Assembly (NCBI GenBank): GCA_947044365.1
Contig: OX345647.1
Span: 4,942,010 to 5,006,009, forward strand
Length of the DNA: 64,000 nt
Origin: Petrosia ficiformis
Lineage: Eukaryota; Porifera; Demospongiae; Haplosclerida; Petrosiidae
Reading direction: 5' to 3'
Made by a program: the position numbers and the translations under genes. Shown here one piece after another: positions 24,465 through 34,433 of the stretch; the first letter of the stretch is position 1; each line of letters opens with the position of its first letter. The notes under the pieces are model-generated. The model had not been told where the DNA came from. It searched no databases and saw nothing but the letters and a program-made list of their open reading frames with translations.

Positions 24465-24560
24465 ACATACATTAACTAGGTTTAAAGGTAGTTTTGAAAT
24501 TAGTACAATCCTACACTCTTCTGTCGTCAAAGAGTCAGGTATTTGAGATGGCAAGAGTGT
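22028..24560 (-). other. PATJ-like 5' region: missing start exon and simple repeats
   Basis: The first confirmed exon needs an upstream coding exon ending in phase 1. Two weak candidates are seen. (a) 23887-23875: ATG then GAATTTGATG with donor gtttat, which would read MEFD straight into DTDRLITLL. Its phase fits but the donor is poor. (b) 24554-24471: ATG, 28 codons (MPSQIPDSLTTEECRIVLIS and 8 more) with an excellent donor (AAT|gtatgt), but phase 0, so a further small exon would be needed. The rest is ACATGT/TACA simple sequence and a short dispersed repeat near 22,085-22,240 and 23,070-23,215 (ends resembling AGTGTTTCCC). Confidence 0.35.
23385..23800. repeat. (TACA)n microsatellite
   Basis: About 400 bp of TACATACA with TATATA interruptions, upstream of the PATJ-like gene. 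Open frames across it are repeat artefacts. Confidence 0.93.
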
Positions 24561-24659
24561 CTAACTAGAGATAAACATGTGTATATTGTAAGATGGTTCT
24601 TGGTTCAATCCCTAATGGATTCCTGACCTTTACGGATTTCTAATTCTCTCATGCCTTCA

Positions 24660-25735
24660 TATCAATGTATACATGTACATGCATGTGACACACAGACATA
24701 CACAGAGATACACAGACATACAGAAAGATACACTGACATACACAGAGATATAAAGACATATACTGACATACACAGAAATACATAGACATACACAGACGAG
24801 ATACACAGACATACACAGAGATACACAGACATACACAGAGATATAAAGACATACACTGACATACACAGAAATACATAGATATACACAGACGAGATACACA
24901 GACATACACAGAGATACACATGTACAAAGACATACATGTACATGTACACTGACATACACAGAGATACACAGACATACACAGAGATACACAGAGATACAAA
25001 GACATACACTGACATACACAGAGATACACATACATACACAGAGATACACAGACATACACAGAGATACACAGACATACACAGAGATATAAAGACATACACT
25101 GACATACACAGAAATACATAGATATACACAGACGAGATACACAGACATACACAGAGATACACATGTACAAAGACATACATGTACATGTACACTGACATAC
25201 ACAGAGATACACAGACATACACAGAGATACACAGAGATACAAAGACATACACTGACATACACAGAGATACACATACATACACAGAGATACACAGACATAC
25301 ACAGAAATACATAGACATACACAGACGAGATACACAGACATACACAGAGATACACATGTACAAAGACATACACTGACATACACAGAGATGCACAGACATA
25401 CACAGACGAGATACACAGACATACACAGAGATACAAAGACATACACTGACATACACAGAGATACACAGACATACACAGAGATACACAGACATATACTGAC
25501 TACACAGACATACATAGAGATACACAGACATACACAGAGATACACAGACATACACAGAGATACACAGACATATACCGACATACACAGACATACATAGAGA
25601 TACACAGACATACACAGAGATACATAGACATACATGTACACTGTACATAGAGATGCACAGAGATACACAGACATACATGTAAATACAGACACACACACTC
25701 AAACACACACACACACACATAAAATAGACTCTACA
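24660..25735. repeat. ACAGAGATACACAGACATAC satellite array
   Basis: A 1.07-kb array of alternating ACACAGAGAT and ACACAGACAT-type decamers, with larger blocks repeated: the stretch at about 24,780-24,960 recurs at about 25,020-25,200. It gives long artefactual open frames on the minus strand (Cys/Val/Ser/Leu/Tyr). No coding claim is made. Confidence 0.95.
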
Positions 25736-25912
25736 CACCCACGATAATCCCAATGAGGTTTACAAAAGCTATTTTACATCTTTCAGTTTAGTCTATAAAT
25801 AATAAAGTAATCACTCATGTAAGTTTCATTTTACAAACTGATAACATTAATTACAAAAGATTGTCAATACATTTGACAATACCATAATCATGTATCTATA
25901 ATGTACACTTAT

Positions 25913-26088
25913 ATTGTGCTGTGTTCTGCCCACACTGGTTGGGAATAACCACCCCACTCAGCATGAATTAACCACCTCTCAGATAATACATACATGATGT
26001 ATACAGATAGTATACTGGATAAACAGCACTAAATGCAAGTTAGAATCCAACCACCACTCTAAATATCCTGGGCAGAACACTGATTGTG
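25913..26088. repeat. Short inverted-repeat element (GTGTTCTGCCC ends)
   Basis: Starts GTGTTCTGCCCACACTGG and ends ATCCTGGGCAGAACACTG, about 175 bp, with complementary ends. A second copy in the opposite orientation lies at about 43,799-43,996. Non-coding. Confidence 0.8.
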
Positions 26089-26152
26089 CAACATACATGT
26101 AATTATTGCAACACAATATGATATGACATTTAATAAATAATTTTATAATGAC

Positions 26153-26456
26153 ACATAAATAAATAAGTGGGCCTGACAAGATGGTAGCTAGCTATCATAT
26201 TGTCAGGCCAGTGTTTTTGATAAGCTCATATGGCGCACCATTGGCCTAAAGAGCTTCTTATTTGGCACTGCACAGTTCTCTCTTTGGGCCAGTGGCCTAG
26301 TTAATTATGATTATATTTTCACTAACAGCATTAAGTTTTCATTAATCAGCTCAAGATGTATTCTCAATGGCGCACACACTAACCATTTTTGAGCCAATTT
26401 GGCCCATACTTCAAAACTTATCAAAAACTCTGGGTCAGGCCTACTTATTTAATAAT
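26153..26456. repeat. Nested elements: MITE-C inside another inverted-repeat element
   Basis: Outer ends AAATAAGTGGGCCTGACAAG (left, about 26,160) and GTCAGGCCTACTTATTTAAT (right, about 26,435) are complementary. Inside lies a reversed MITE-C copy (26,211-26,430). From 26,457 to 27,530 there is no gene I can support; TA-rich tracts occur near 26,885 and 27,060. Confidence 0.72.
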
Positions 26457-27530
26457 ATAAAGACATCACTGTTGACTTGCAAGTGATATTGAGATTGCAA
26501 GCAGCTGGGAAATCTTGTTTCTCAGTACTTCTGGAAGTATTTTGCCATTTCGTCATGATGACTGACCATAACAACATGTCGGGTCATACAGTAGTGCCCC
26601 CCTTAAAAGCAATGTGCTTTCCGACCAAAACTCCTTTCTGATATGTGTCATAGTTAATTAAGACATATATGTATGATATTATAATTCTTTCATGTTGTAT
26701 ATCTAATAAGGTTACTATATATATATAGTTCGACTTGTTGACATCTCTATAACAACCAGTCTATATTATCTGGTAATGCTACTTAAAATTGTATAAAGTG
26801 TATATTAATTATAATTTAGGATATCAAATGTCAGATAACAATTCTATACACTCGTCTACATCATACAAGCCAAAACGTGCATATATAATATATATATGTA
26901 TATAATATATACATGCGTGGCTATGACTCTTAGTTTAACACTTCTATTCATAGTGGTGTTAGCAACACATTATATACATACATATATACAACACATCCAA
27001 TATGATAATTCCTCACATACCTGCCATTATTGTCTGGAATCCAGATTCACTTCAAATATAATATATATATATATATATATATACATATGGACAGCACGTA
27101 GATATTAACACGACACACTAAAACTGCAAATATTGGAAATGGATGAAAGAAAAAATTATCACTCAACTTTGAGACAATGGACAGCAACACACACGCCACC
27201 AGCTGCAATAGACTCGATCCAATTTGTCTTAACTGTTTATGTAAACTTGCAAAGAAAACGTTTAGTATCTATTTTTTATTTATATATACATTCACAGTTT
27301 CAGTAAACAAACCAGACAACTAAAATCAAAAGTCACGTGATAATTTAAAGTAGAAATATTTTCTTTGTTCATACGGTAAGTAGTAACGCCCACAACATCA
27401 TCATCAGAGAAGGAGGTGAGGACACGTCGTATAATGATGCAGCTTTAATTACACTTTGATCTTTATATATAGAAGTGAGATCTTATTCACAAGTGGGAAT
27501 ATATTTTTCAAAGTCTTTTTTTGAGGAGTG

Positions 27531-30014
27531 ATGAACATCACTTTATTATTATTGTGTCTATTTGTACACTTCCTGTCAATTTTGGGATGTAAGAATTGTG
27601 TGTACACTGATGTTCCTATTTGTAATTTCTTCTTTATAACAGGGGGTAGTGATAAGGACAAAGTATTGTTGGAGAAGGTATCAGCGATTACCCTCGAGGA
27701 GGGGAAAATGACAAATGCCCGTCGTACTTCTGCGATACCTCAAGTATGAATTGATTAACAGAGTAATGGATTGTATAGTATGGGGGCCATTGGAGGATGA
27801 GTAGATGCATGGATGGATAAATGAGTTAATGTATGTGTGAATGGATAGATAAATGGCTGGCTAATGGATGGTCAGATCTATGGATGGATAATTTGGCTAA
27901 TGGATATAAGGCCAATGGATGGATGGATGGATAGATAAATGGCCTAAGGGATGGTTTGACAAATGGATGTATGAAGGATAAATGGATAGATGAAGTGCTA
28001 TATTAATTTGAACAATGAGACAGTTAGACATAGTGATGGTACATTTTTCTTTGTTAGCTTGATTGTGTGGGTGGAAGTGCTGGTTGCTATGGTTACCGAC
28101 CTAAGATAGTGCAGTGTCGTAATGTTGGATTTGATGGCTATGATGTTCAGGTAATTGGAATTTTATGTTAACACAAAATTTATTATGATACTCCCATTAT
28201 TATTATTATCACTTATCATATATCAGTATACATGTGTATACATACAGGCATTCATACATTACATGCATATATACAGTGTACATACATACATATACATACA
28301 TAATTACATGTACATTCACATACACAGTGGGAATGCAAAACTGACATGGATAACAAGTTTCGATTTGGTCGTATTGAGGTATCATGTGAGGGATATAGTG
28401 AACCAAATGATCCTTATGTACTGAGAGGATCTTGTGGGGTATGTATACAGTACCTTCAGGATTTTTATAAACTGATGACAATTCTAACGCTACGATTCTT
28501 TTTATTACTTATTTATAGCTAAAATATGAACTTGATTTGACAGAAGAAGGACAGAGAGATAGAAGGGAGTCAGGCAGTTATGATCGAGGTCATTACTCTC
28601 GTGGCCATAATTATACAAGGTAACTCAGATACTAGTACTATCAGACCTAGGGTTCTCTCTAGGTGATCTTCATGACCCTTCTTTATGTTGCGTTGTTTAT
28701 TTCCTCTAGTAGTTCATCTGGTTCTCTGATTGGTACACTCATCCAGCTGGCTATAATTGGTCTTGTCATTTACTGTGTTTTAGGAGCTTGTCTTGGGTCA
28801 AGATCGTATCCAAATCTGTACATTTCAACACAAATGTCAGTGATTATATCAAGTGGGGGGTGGAGTCTTAGATTCCCCACCCCCTTTGATTTTTAAGCCA
28901 AACTTGAACTTACTGCACAATCAATCTTAGGAGAGCGTGCTCACATACCCCACTGCTTGTTGCATGATTATGTACTATTGATGATCTTTAAAAATAGACA
29001 CCCTGACAGTTCACCCCCTAGAAACAAATCATGTTTGAATTGGTACATGTACAAGTATATATATGTACATGTAGTCTATGTACATGTACATGTAAACCTG
29101 TTTTTGAGTTAGTCTTTAACATTCATTTAAACAGTGGAAACAATTCTTCTAATAGTGGAGGTAAGCAAAATGATTGTTTTAATGTATGTCTATATTATAC
29201 ATTATTTGAATCTCTCACATACATACATATACAGGATATTCTTCATCATACTCTGGTAGTTCAATGGGTAGCTCAGGAGGAGGTGGTAGTAGTGGACCTG
29301 GTTTCTGGTCAGGTAAATAATTAAAATAATATTACAATTTACAAACCCTTCATTATTGTGTACCTCTTAGGAGCTGCAACTGGAGGAGCTCTGGGATATC
29401 TGTTTGGAAGTCGAGGGTATGTTACATCATCCATTCTTACATGTACATGTATATCTATAACAGGGTGTTGTACCCTTCTACAGTGTGTATTTTACTAGCA
29501 CCCTTCTTAGTTGTAGTATTAAAGTGCTGAATTCTCTTCAGACTGTAAATTCCTGGGGGAGCAGTGTGCCTCACATGATTGATCCTGTATGAAACATGAT
29601 ATATGTAATATATATAGTATGCTAACAGGTCCTGTATACAAAATATAGGACCTGAGTTTGTGTTACAATATATTGTATGATGGTGACATCTCCTGCATAG
29701 TGTGCACATGGAAGGTTTATATACAATATATAGGACTCACCACATCAAAGAGATGATGTCACCATTATACTATATATATAATTATATATATATATAATCA
29801 TTACTTTAGATCTGGACGTCGTTATGGTGGCTACAACAGAGGATGGGGAGGTGGTTCATCGTGGGGTAACAGAGGATGGGGTGGTGGTTCATCATGGGGT
29901 GGAGGCGGTTCATCATGGGGTGGAGGTGGTTGGTCATCTGGTTCCCGAAGTAGTGGATCTAGGAGTTCTGGTTCCAGGACTACATCAGGTTTTGGAGGAA
30001 CATCTCGTCGCTAG
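27531..30014 (+). CDS. SARAF: SARAF (store-operated calcium entry-associated regulatory factor; TMEM66)
   Basis: Single-pass ER membrane protein. In vertebrates SARAF promotes slow inactivation of store-operated calcium entry through STIM1. Exons: 27531-27588, 27643-27743, 28058-28150, 28328-28438, 28519-28619, 28710-28805, 29135-29160, 29235-29312, 29371-29416, 29810-30014 (stop TAG), all phase-consistent: 304 aa, against about 339 in human. A signal peptide (MNITLLLLCLFVHFLSILG) leads into the conserved luminal domain: KMTNARRTSAIPQ, CVGGSAGCYGYRPKIVQC, GFDGYDVQWECKTDMD, EVSCEGYSEPNDPYVLRGSC. One membrane segment follows at about residues 158-182 (LIGTLIQLAIIGLVIYCVLG), then a Gly/Ser/Trp/Arg-rich cytosolic tail ending TTSGFGGTSRR. 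Exon 7 is only 26 nt. I chose the ATG at 27531; a GTG lies just before it. Confidence 0.93.
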
Positions 30015-30587
30015 GCAACAGCCAGAAAAGCTAATAAATACATATTTTACCATTAATTATTTGTTTTCTAACTTCATAAAATTGATAAGCAAGTAATATA
30101 ATCAAAATTTAGTACATTCATTTAGTATACATGTATGTATACAAATCATATATATAATACAGTATAATGAGTATATACAGTAACATAACAGGATGATTGT
30201 TTTAATGTCTTAATAAGAAATTTTCCATGAAATAAAAATGGTAGTTTGAAATCAATGGGCTGATGAGTGATTACAACAAAGTTTTAAAAAAGGATCATTC
30301 AACACTTGTTGCCATGCAAGTCACTAATAACTAAAGTGCATACATACATGTACATGCATGTAATTCTGAATGATTAGGTGTATTTGTAGTTGACCTTGGT
30401 TAATTCTCTAATCATTCTTTGTGGAATAATTGTCTACTAAGTATTAATTATGTGTTTCGAAACATGGATAGTCAAAATGGAATTTAAAACTAAATTTTGA
30501 AATCAACCTTCACAATCAAGTATAGCATTATATGTGGCTTTAGGTGTTCCATAGTGTCAGGTCGTTTGTAACTAAATATAGTAAGGG

Positions 30588-30625
<38 letters not shown>

Positions 30626-30942
30626 CCCTTCCTATGTATATTATTAACACATTCCCATCCACAGTGTGGGCACTGACTGTTGTAATCAAGTATATATTAT
30701 ATAGTTATAATTATATTTATATATGTACAGTATTATGAGTAATAGTAATTACCTTAGCTAATGACACTAGCTATAACATCTAATTATCTATGCACAGACA
30801 TTTTATAGATACTGTGCAGTATATAAATTATAATTATACGTACGTATGTTTCGCTTGGAGGGTGTGGCCGCGCCAAGGGCGGAGTGGGGGTATGGTCCAT
30901 TTATGGTCCATTTATACTCCATTAGTACATGTGTATGATGTA
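30015..30942. other. Intergenic, SARAF to SLC49A4-like
   Basis: About 0.9 kb between two genes on the same strand. It holds a TA microsatellite at about 30,590-30,625 and no recognisable gene. An in-frame ATG at 30790 would extend the transporter by 51 residues; that extension has no family resemblance, so I start at 30943. Confidence 0.6.
30033..30038 (+). terminator. SARAF polyadenylation signal
   Basis: AATAAA 19 nt after the SARAF stop codon, the only canonical signal close by. Confidence 0.5.
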
Positions 30943-33444
30943 ATGGAAGACAAACAGCACAGAAGTTACCTTGGCCGGTACTATATACTTGCGGCTATAT
31001 CACTTCTTGCTGCTCAGCAAAATTTGTCTTGGGCGTCATTTGGTCCAATAGCAGAGGAAGCATGGCAATATTATGGGTTGACTGACATACAGGTTACTTT
31101 ATTGCCAGGTACGTGAAAACTAACCACTAGCATTTCTGAACTTGATCTGGTGTCATCCAAAATCCAAATGGAGCAGATTATTAATTATTCATAAATTCAA
31201 GGAACACTTTATTAATAATTAATGAGTGCTGTTCCTTCTCTAGATGGTCCGCATCCCTACACATTCACATGTTTTAGAGGACTACATGTACGTGTATGAG
31301 TCAAACTCTTTACCTTGAAATTAGATAACGTATACACATTGTAATGTACAAGGATGACATTGAAATTAAGACTGGCGATAATTATTATACTTGTATAATG
31401 GACATTTTATTTTTATAGCATACAGTCCGATGTGTTTTATTCTTTTCACAATACCATTCGTCTGGTGTTTAAAACGTTTTGGACTGAGAGTCATTGGTAT
31501 CAGCAGTGCCTGGATACTCGCAATTGGTTGTACTATTCGTGTGTTTGTACCCTATGTACCAAGTGCATCAAAATGGTTGTGGGTTATTCACATAGGCCAT
31601 ATATTGATAGGGTATGTAGGATTACCAGTGATGATTCTACCACCTAAAATCAGTTCTGTTTGGTTTCCTCCTAAAGAAAGAGTTTTTGCTACAGCTGTAG
31701 CAGTGACATTCCAGAGCGTTGGAGTAGCAGTGGGCTTTGTTATGAATCCCTATTTAACTCAACAGTACGATATCAGAACTATGTTAATTGTACAAGCAGA
31801 AATTAGCATCTTCATTGCCATATTGTTCACTGTTTATTTTCCACTTCGTCCTCCTACTCCACCTAGTAAATCTGCTGAAGAAGATCGTACTAATTTCATA
31901 GATTCACTAAAAGATCTGTTACGTAATCGTTCATATATTGTACTTGTATTAAGTGGAGGTCTTATAATGGGAGCCAGTTTGTAAGTCACCATTGTGCTAT
32001 AATACCAATGTGCATTCATTTAATATTCATTGTGATAGTGGTTTCCAGTCAGTGCTATCCGTCATTTTAAACTCATCTTCCGGATTTAACAATAAAGTCA
32101 AAGTTGAATCCTTCCTCGGATTTTTACAAAGCACCTCGTGGCTAGGAACAATTTCAGCCATTCTTGGAAGTATTAGTGGTCAAGTAACAGGGTTGCTAGC
32201 TGACAGGTTGGGTTATTACAGAATACAGATACATGTCTTACTTTTAATATATCATTTTTGTAGGTTTCAAAGGAGATTTAAACTCATTCTGTTTATATTA
32301 ATGAGTTTAACCACACTTTCTATTCTATGGTTTTCTTTGTCAATATACGGCTGGGGTAGTAGAAATCCTATCAATCTATTCATCAGTTTCTCTTTGTTTT
32401 ATACTTTTTCATTTGCATCAATGCCAATTTATTACGAAGCAGTTATCGAAGCAACTTATCCAATAGCTGAAGGTATAATTATATAGCTTTGTTATGATTA
32501 TTTATAATTTTTGGTACACGTAGGTACTAGTGGAGGAATGTTGACACTTTCTTGTAATATTGGTACTCTTATTTTTTCAGTGAGTTCTGCTACAATGGAT
32601 GTATGTATGAAGTATTGTTGATACTAGGAACTATGATTATTAGTATTTTAGCTATGAGTATTACTGGTTAGTACTTTAGCTATGAGTGTTACTGGTTAAT
32701 ATTTTAGCTATGAGTGTTACTGGTTAGTATTTTAGCTATGAGTGTTACTGGTTAATATTTTAGCTATGAGTGTTACTGGTTAGTATTTTAGCTATGAGTA
32801 TTAGTATTTTAGCTATGAGTATTACTGGTTAGTATTTTAGCTATGAGTGTTACTGGTTAGTATTTTAGCTATGACTCTAATGAGTATTAGTGTTTTAGCT
32901 ATGAGTATTAGTATTTTAGCTATGAGTATTAGTGTTTTAGCTATGAGTATTAGTATTTTAGCTATGAGTATTAGTGTTTTAGCTATGAGTGTTACTGGTT
33001 AGTATTTTAGCTATGAGTGTTACTGTTGGGTCAGTGTTGTATTATCTATGGCTATCACATCACTTATAATAATACTCAATGAATCATAGACTTCTTTAAT
33101 TAGCTATTCAGTATCATAATTATTCTTTACTACTCCCTTTAGGTAATTGGCTTGGCTGGTGTATTTTCTAATGATCATCCTGAAAGAGCAAAGGCCATGA
33201 CATGGACCATGACTGGATTATCAGCTCTCGCTTTGTAAGCAACTTGAAAAACACTACTAACGAATAATTATTGTTCTATGTTATATACAGGTTGTTGATT
33301 ATCTTTTATTTTGAGCATTACAAAAGATTAAGTGTGGACACAAAAACAAAAAAACATGCTAAACATTTACAGAAATTAAAAGAGGAGGATGAAGTGTCTT
33401 TTAGTTCCAGTTTGTTAAGTAAAGATTATGATGACAATTATTAA
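30943..33444 (+). CDS. SLC49A4: SLC49A4 (DIRC2)-like major facilitator transporter
   Basis: Twelve-helix major facilitator protein of the SLC49 group. Human SLC49A4 is a lysosomal membrane protein reported to export pyridoxine. Exons: 30943-31108, 31419-31980, 32039-32206, 32264-32472, 32524-32600, 33143-33234, 33291-33444 (TAA): 475 aa against 478 in human. Family marks: LSWASFGPIAEEAWQYYGL in the first helix region, KRFGLRVIGI in the loop 2-3 position, WFPPKERVFATAVAV, the proline-rich central loop YFPLRPPTPPSKSAEE, and YYEAVIEATYPIAEGTSGGM late in the protein. It fits DIRC2 better than FLVCR, mainly through the central PPRPPxPPS-type loop. Substrate is inferred from family only. The 542-bp intron before exon 6 holds a minisatellite. 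Confidence 0.87.
32640..33025. repeat. Minisatellite of TTAGCTATGAGT units
   Basis: Tandem TTTTAGCTATGAGTGTTACTG and TTTTAGCTATGAGTATTAG units, alternating between a longer (about 28 bp) and a shorter (about 20 bp) form, within intron 5 of the SLC49A4-like gene. Confidence 0.93.
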
Positions 33445-33533
33445 TTTATTGCTAAAGAAACAAGAATTTTTAATGCAGTTAATTAATCACGGTGTCATTT
33501 CTATACATGTCAGCACTGAGTTTAGCGAAAGAT

Positions 33534-34036
33534 CTATTCATGGTATCGAAGTGTGGCACTGTGATGTATACCATAACACTGTCCAATACAAATGACCTCA
33601 GGAGACACACCGAAATGATGAGAAGCATACAGGTCATCACCTATGTAAGCACCAAATGTTTGAGTCGCCTCAATCAGGAAAATAATACCATTCTGAGAAC
33701 AAAGTTTCCTGATATTAAGTAATCTTCTGCGGATTGTTTCTGGTACTGAAATGCCTAAAGGTTCTACAATTACAGCTGCAGTGTCATGATGATTATTGGT
33801 TAGTTCCACTATAGATTCAAGTGTTTCTTCCTCAGGGTAAAATACATAGAATTGTTTTGTGATACTGCTTTCACTAGAGAGGGTACTACATGTATGTACT
33901 GGATCATATTTACGTCCGCAAAGAATCTTAGTTTGTCGTGTATTAAAACAAGCCAATTGAATTGCACGGTCACTTGTATTACCATATTGAAGATGTACAA
34001 CAGAAATACCATCTGGTGCACTGTTTGTTAATATAA
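33534..34036 (-). pseudogene. Decayed class-III aminotransferase fragment
   Basis: One open exon of 166 codons plus stop (acceptor TTGTTCAG at 34037, stop TAG at 33536-33534). It resembles the middle of class-III pyridoxal-phosphate aminotransferases: ILTNS, then GNTSDRAIQLA (for TNSGSEANxxAxxLA), TAAVIVEPLGIS (for the VEP motif), NGIIFLIEATQTFG and GVSPEVICIGQC. The cofactor-binding Asp of the usual DE(V)xTGFGR is replaced (IEATQTFG), the Schiff-base Lys of GK(A/G) is replaced by Gln (IGQC), and the C-terminal third is absent. No further exon is seen before the neighbouring genes. It is most likely a relic; a non-catalytic protein is possible. Its end lies 90 bp from the convergent transporter gene. 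Confidence 0.68.
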
Positions 34037-34124
34037 CTGAACAAACTCAATATATGATGGGTCGTTTGAAGAAGTTAAAACACTATTTTTATATTGCCTG
34101 GCTATGTCTAAAGTCGTAGAACAA

Positions 34125-34192
34125 AAATTGAACTACTGAGTAATTACTAATATAGTAATTACTCAGTAGTTCAATATGGTGACTGTTTATTG
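34125..34192. repeat. Short MITE-B derivative
   Basis: A deleted MITE-B copy: GAGTAATTACTAATATAGTA, GTAATTACTCAGTAGTTC and ATGGTGACTGTTTATTGATA, followed by TA repeats to about 34,255. It lies between the aminotransferase relic and the 3' end of HOOK. Confidence 0.65.
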
Positions 34193-34433
34193 ATATATAT
34201 ATATATAACATACATATATAAACATGTATAGCATACATATATATATATATATATACTGTGCATCCAAAGCAGTATATATGCTACTATAGTTTCATAATTA
34301 TTAATGTTCGTGTTGATAACAAATAAAATAAGATAATGAAAACTGTCTTATAATAGTATGTATTGTGTTCAAATATTATATATGGTGTTATTAAAACCTA
34401 TATTATTATACCAGAGATATGAATAATTATCAA

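Noticed and set aside
24649..25753. Open frames of 271-363 codons on the minus strand, rich in Cys/Val/Ser/Leu
   Set aside because: They are translations of an ACACAGACAT satellite, open in all three frames at once, with no domain.
30790..30942. Upstream in-frame start for the SLC49A4-like gene (ATG at 30790)
   Set aside because: The extra 51 residues have no family resemblance, and the ATG at 30943 gives a length (475 aa) that fits the family.
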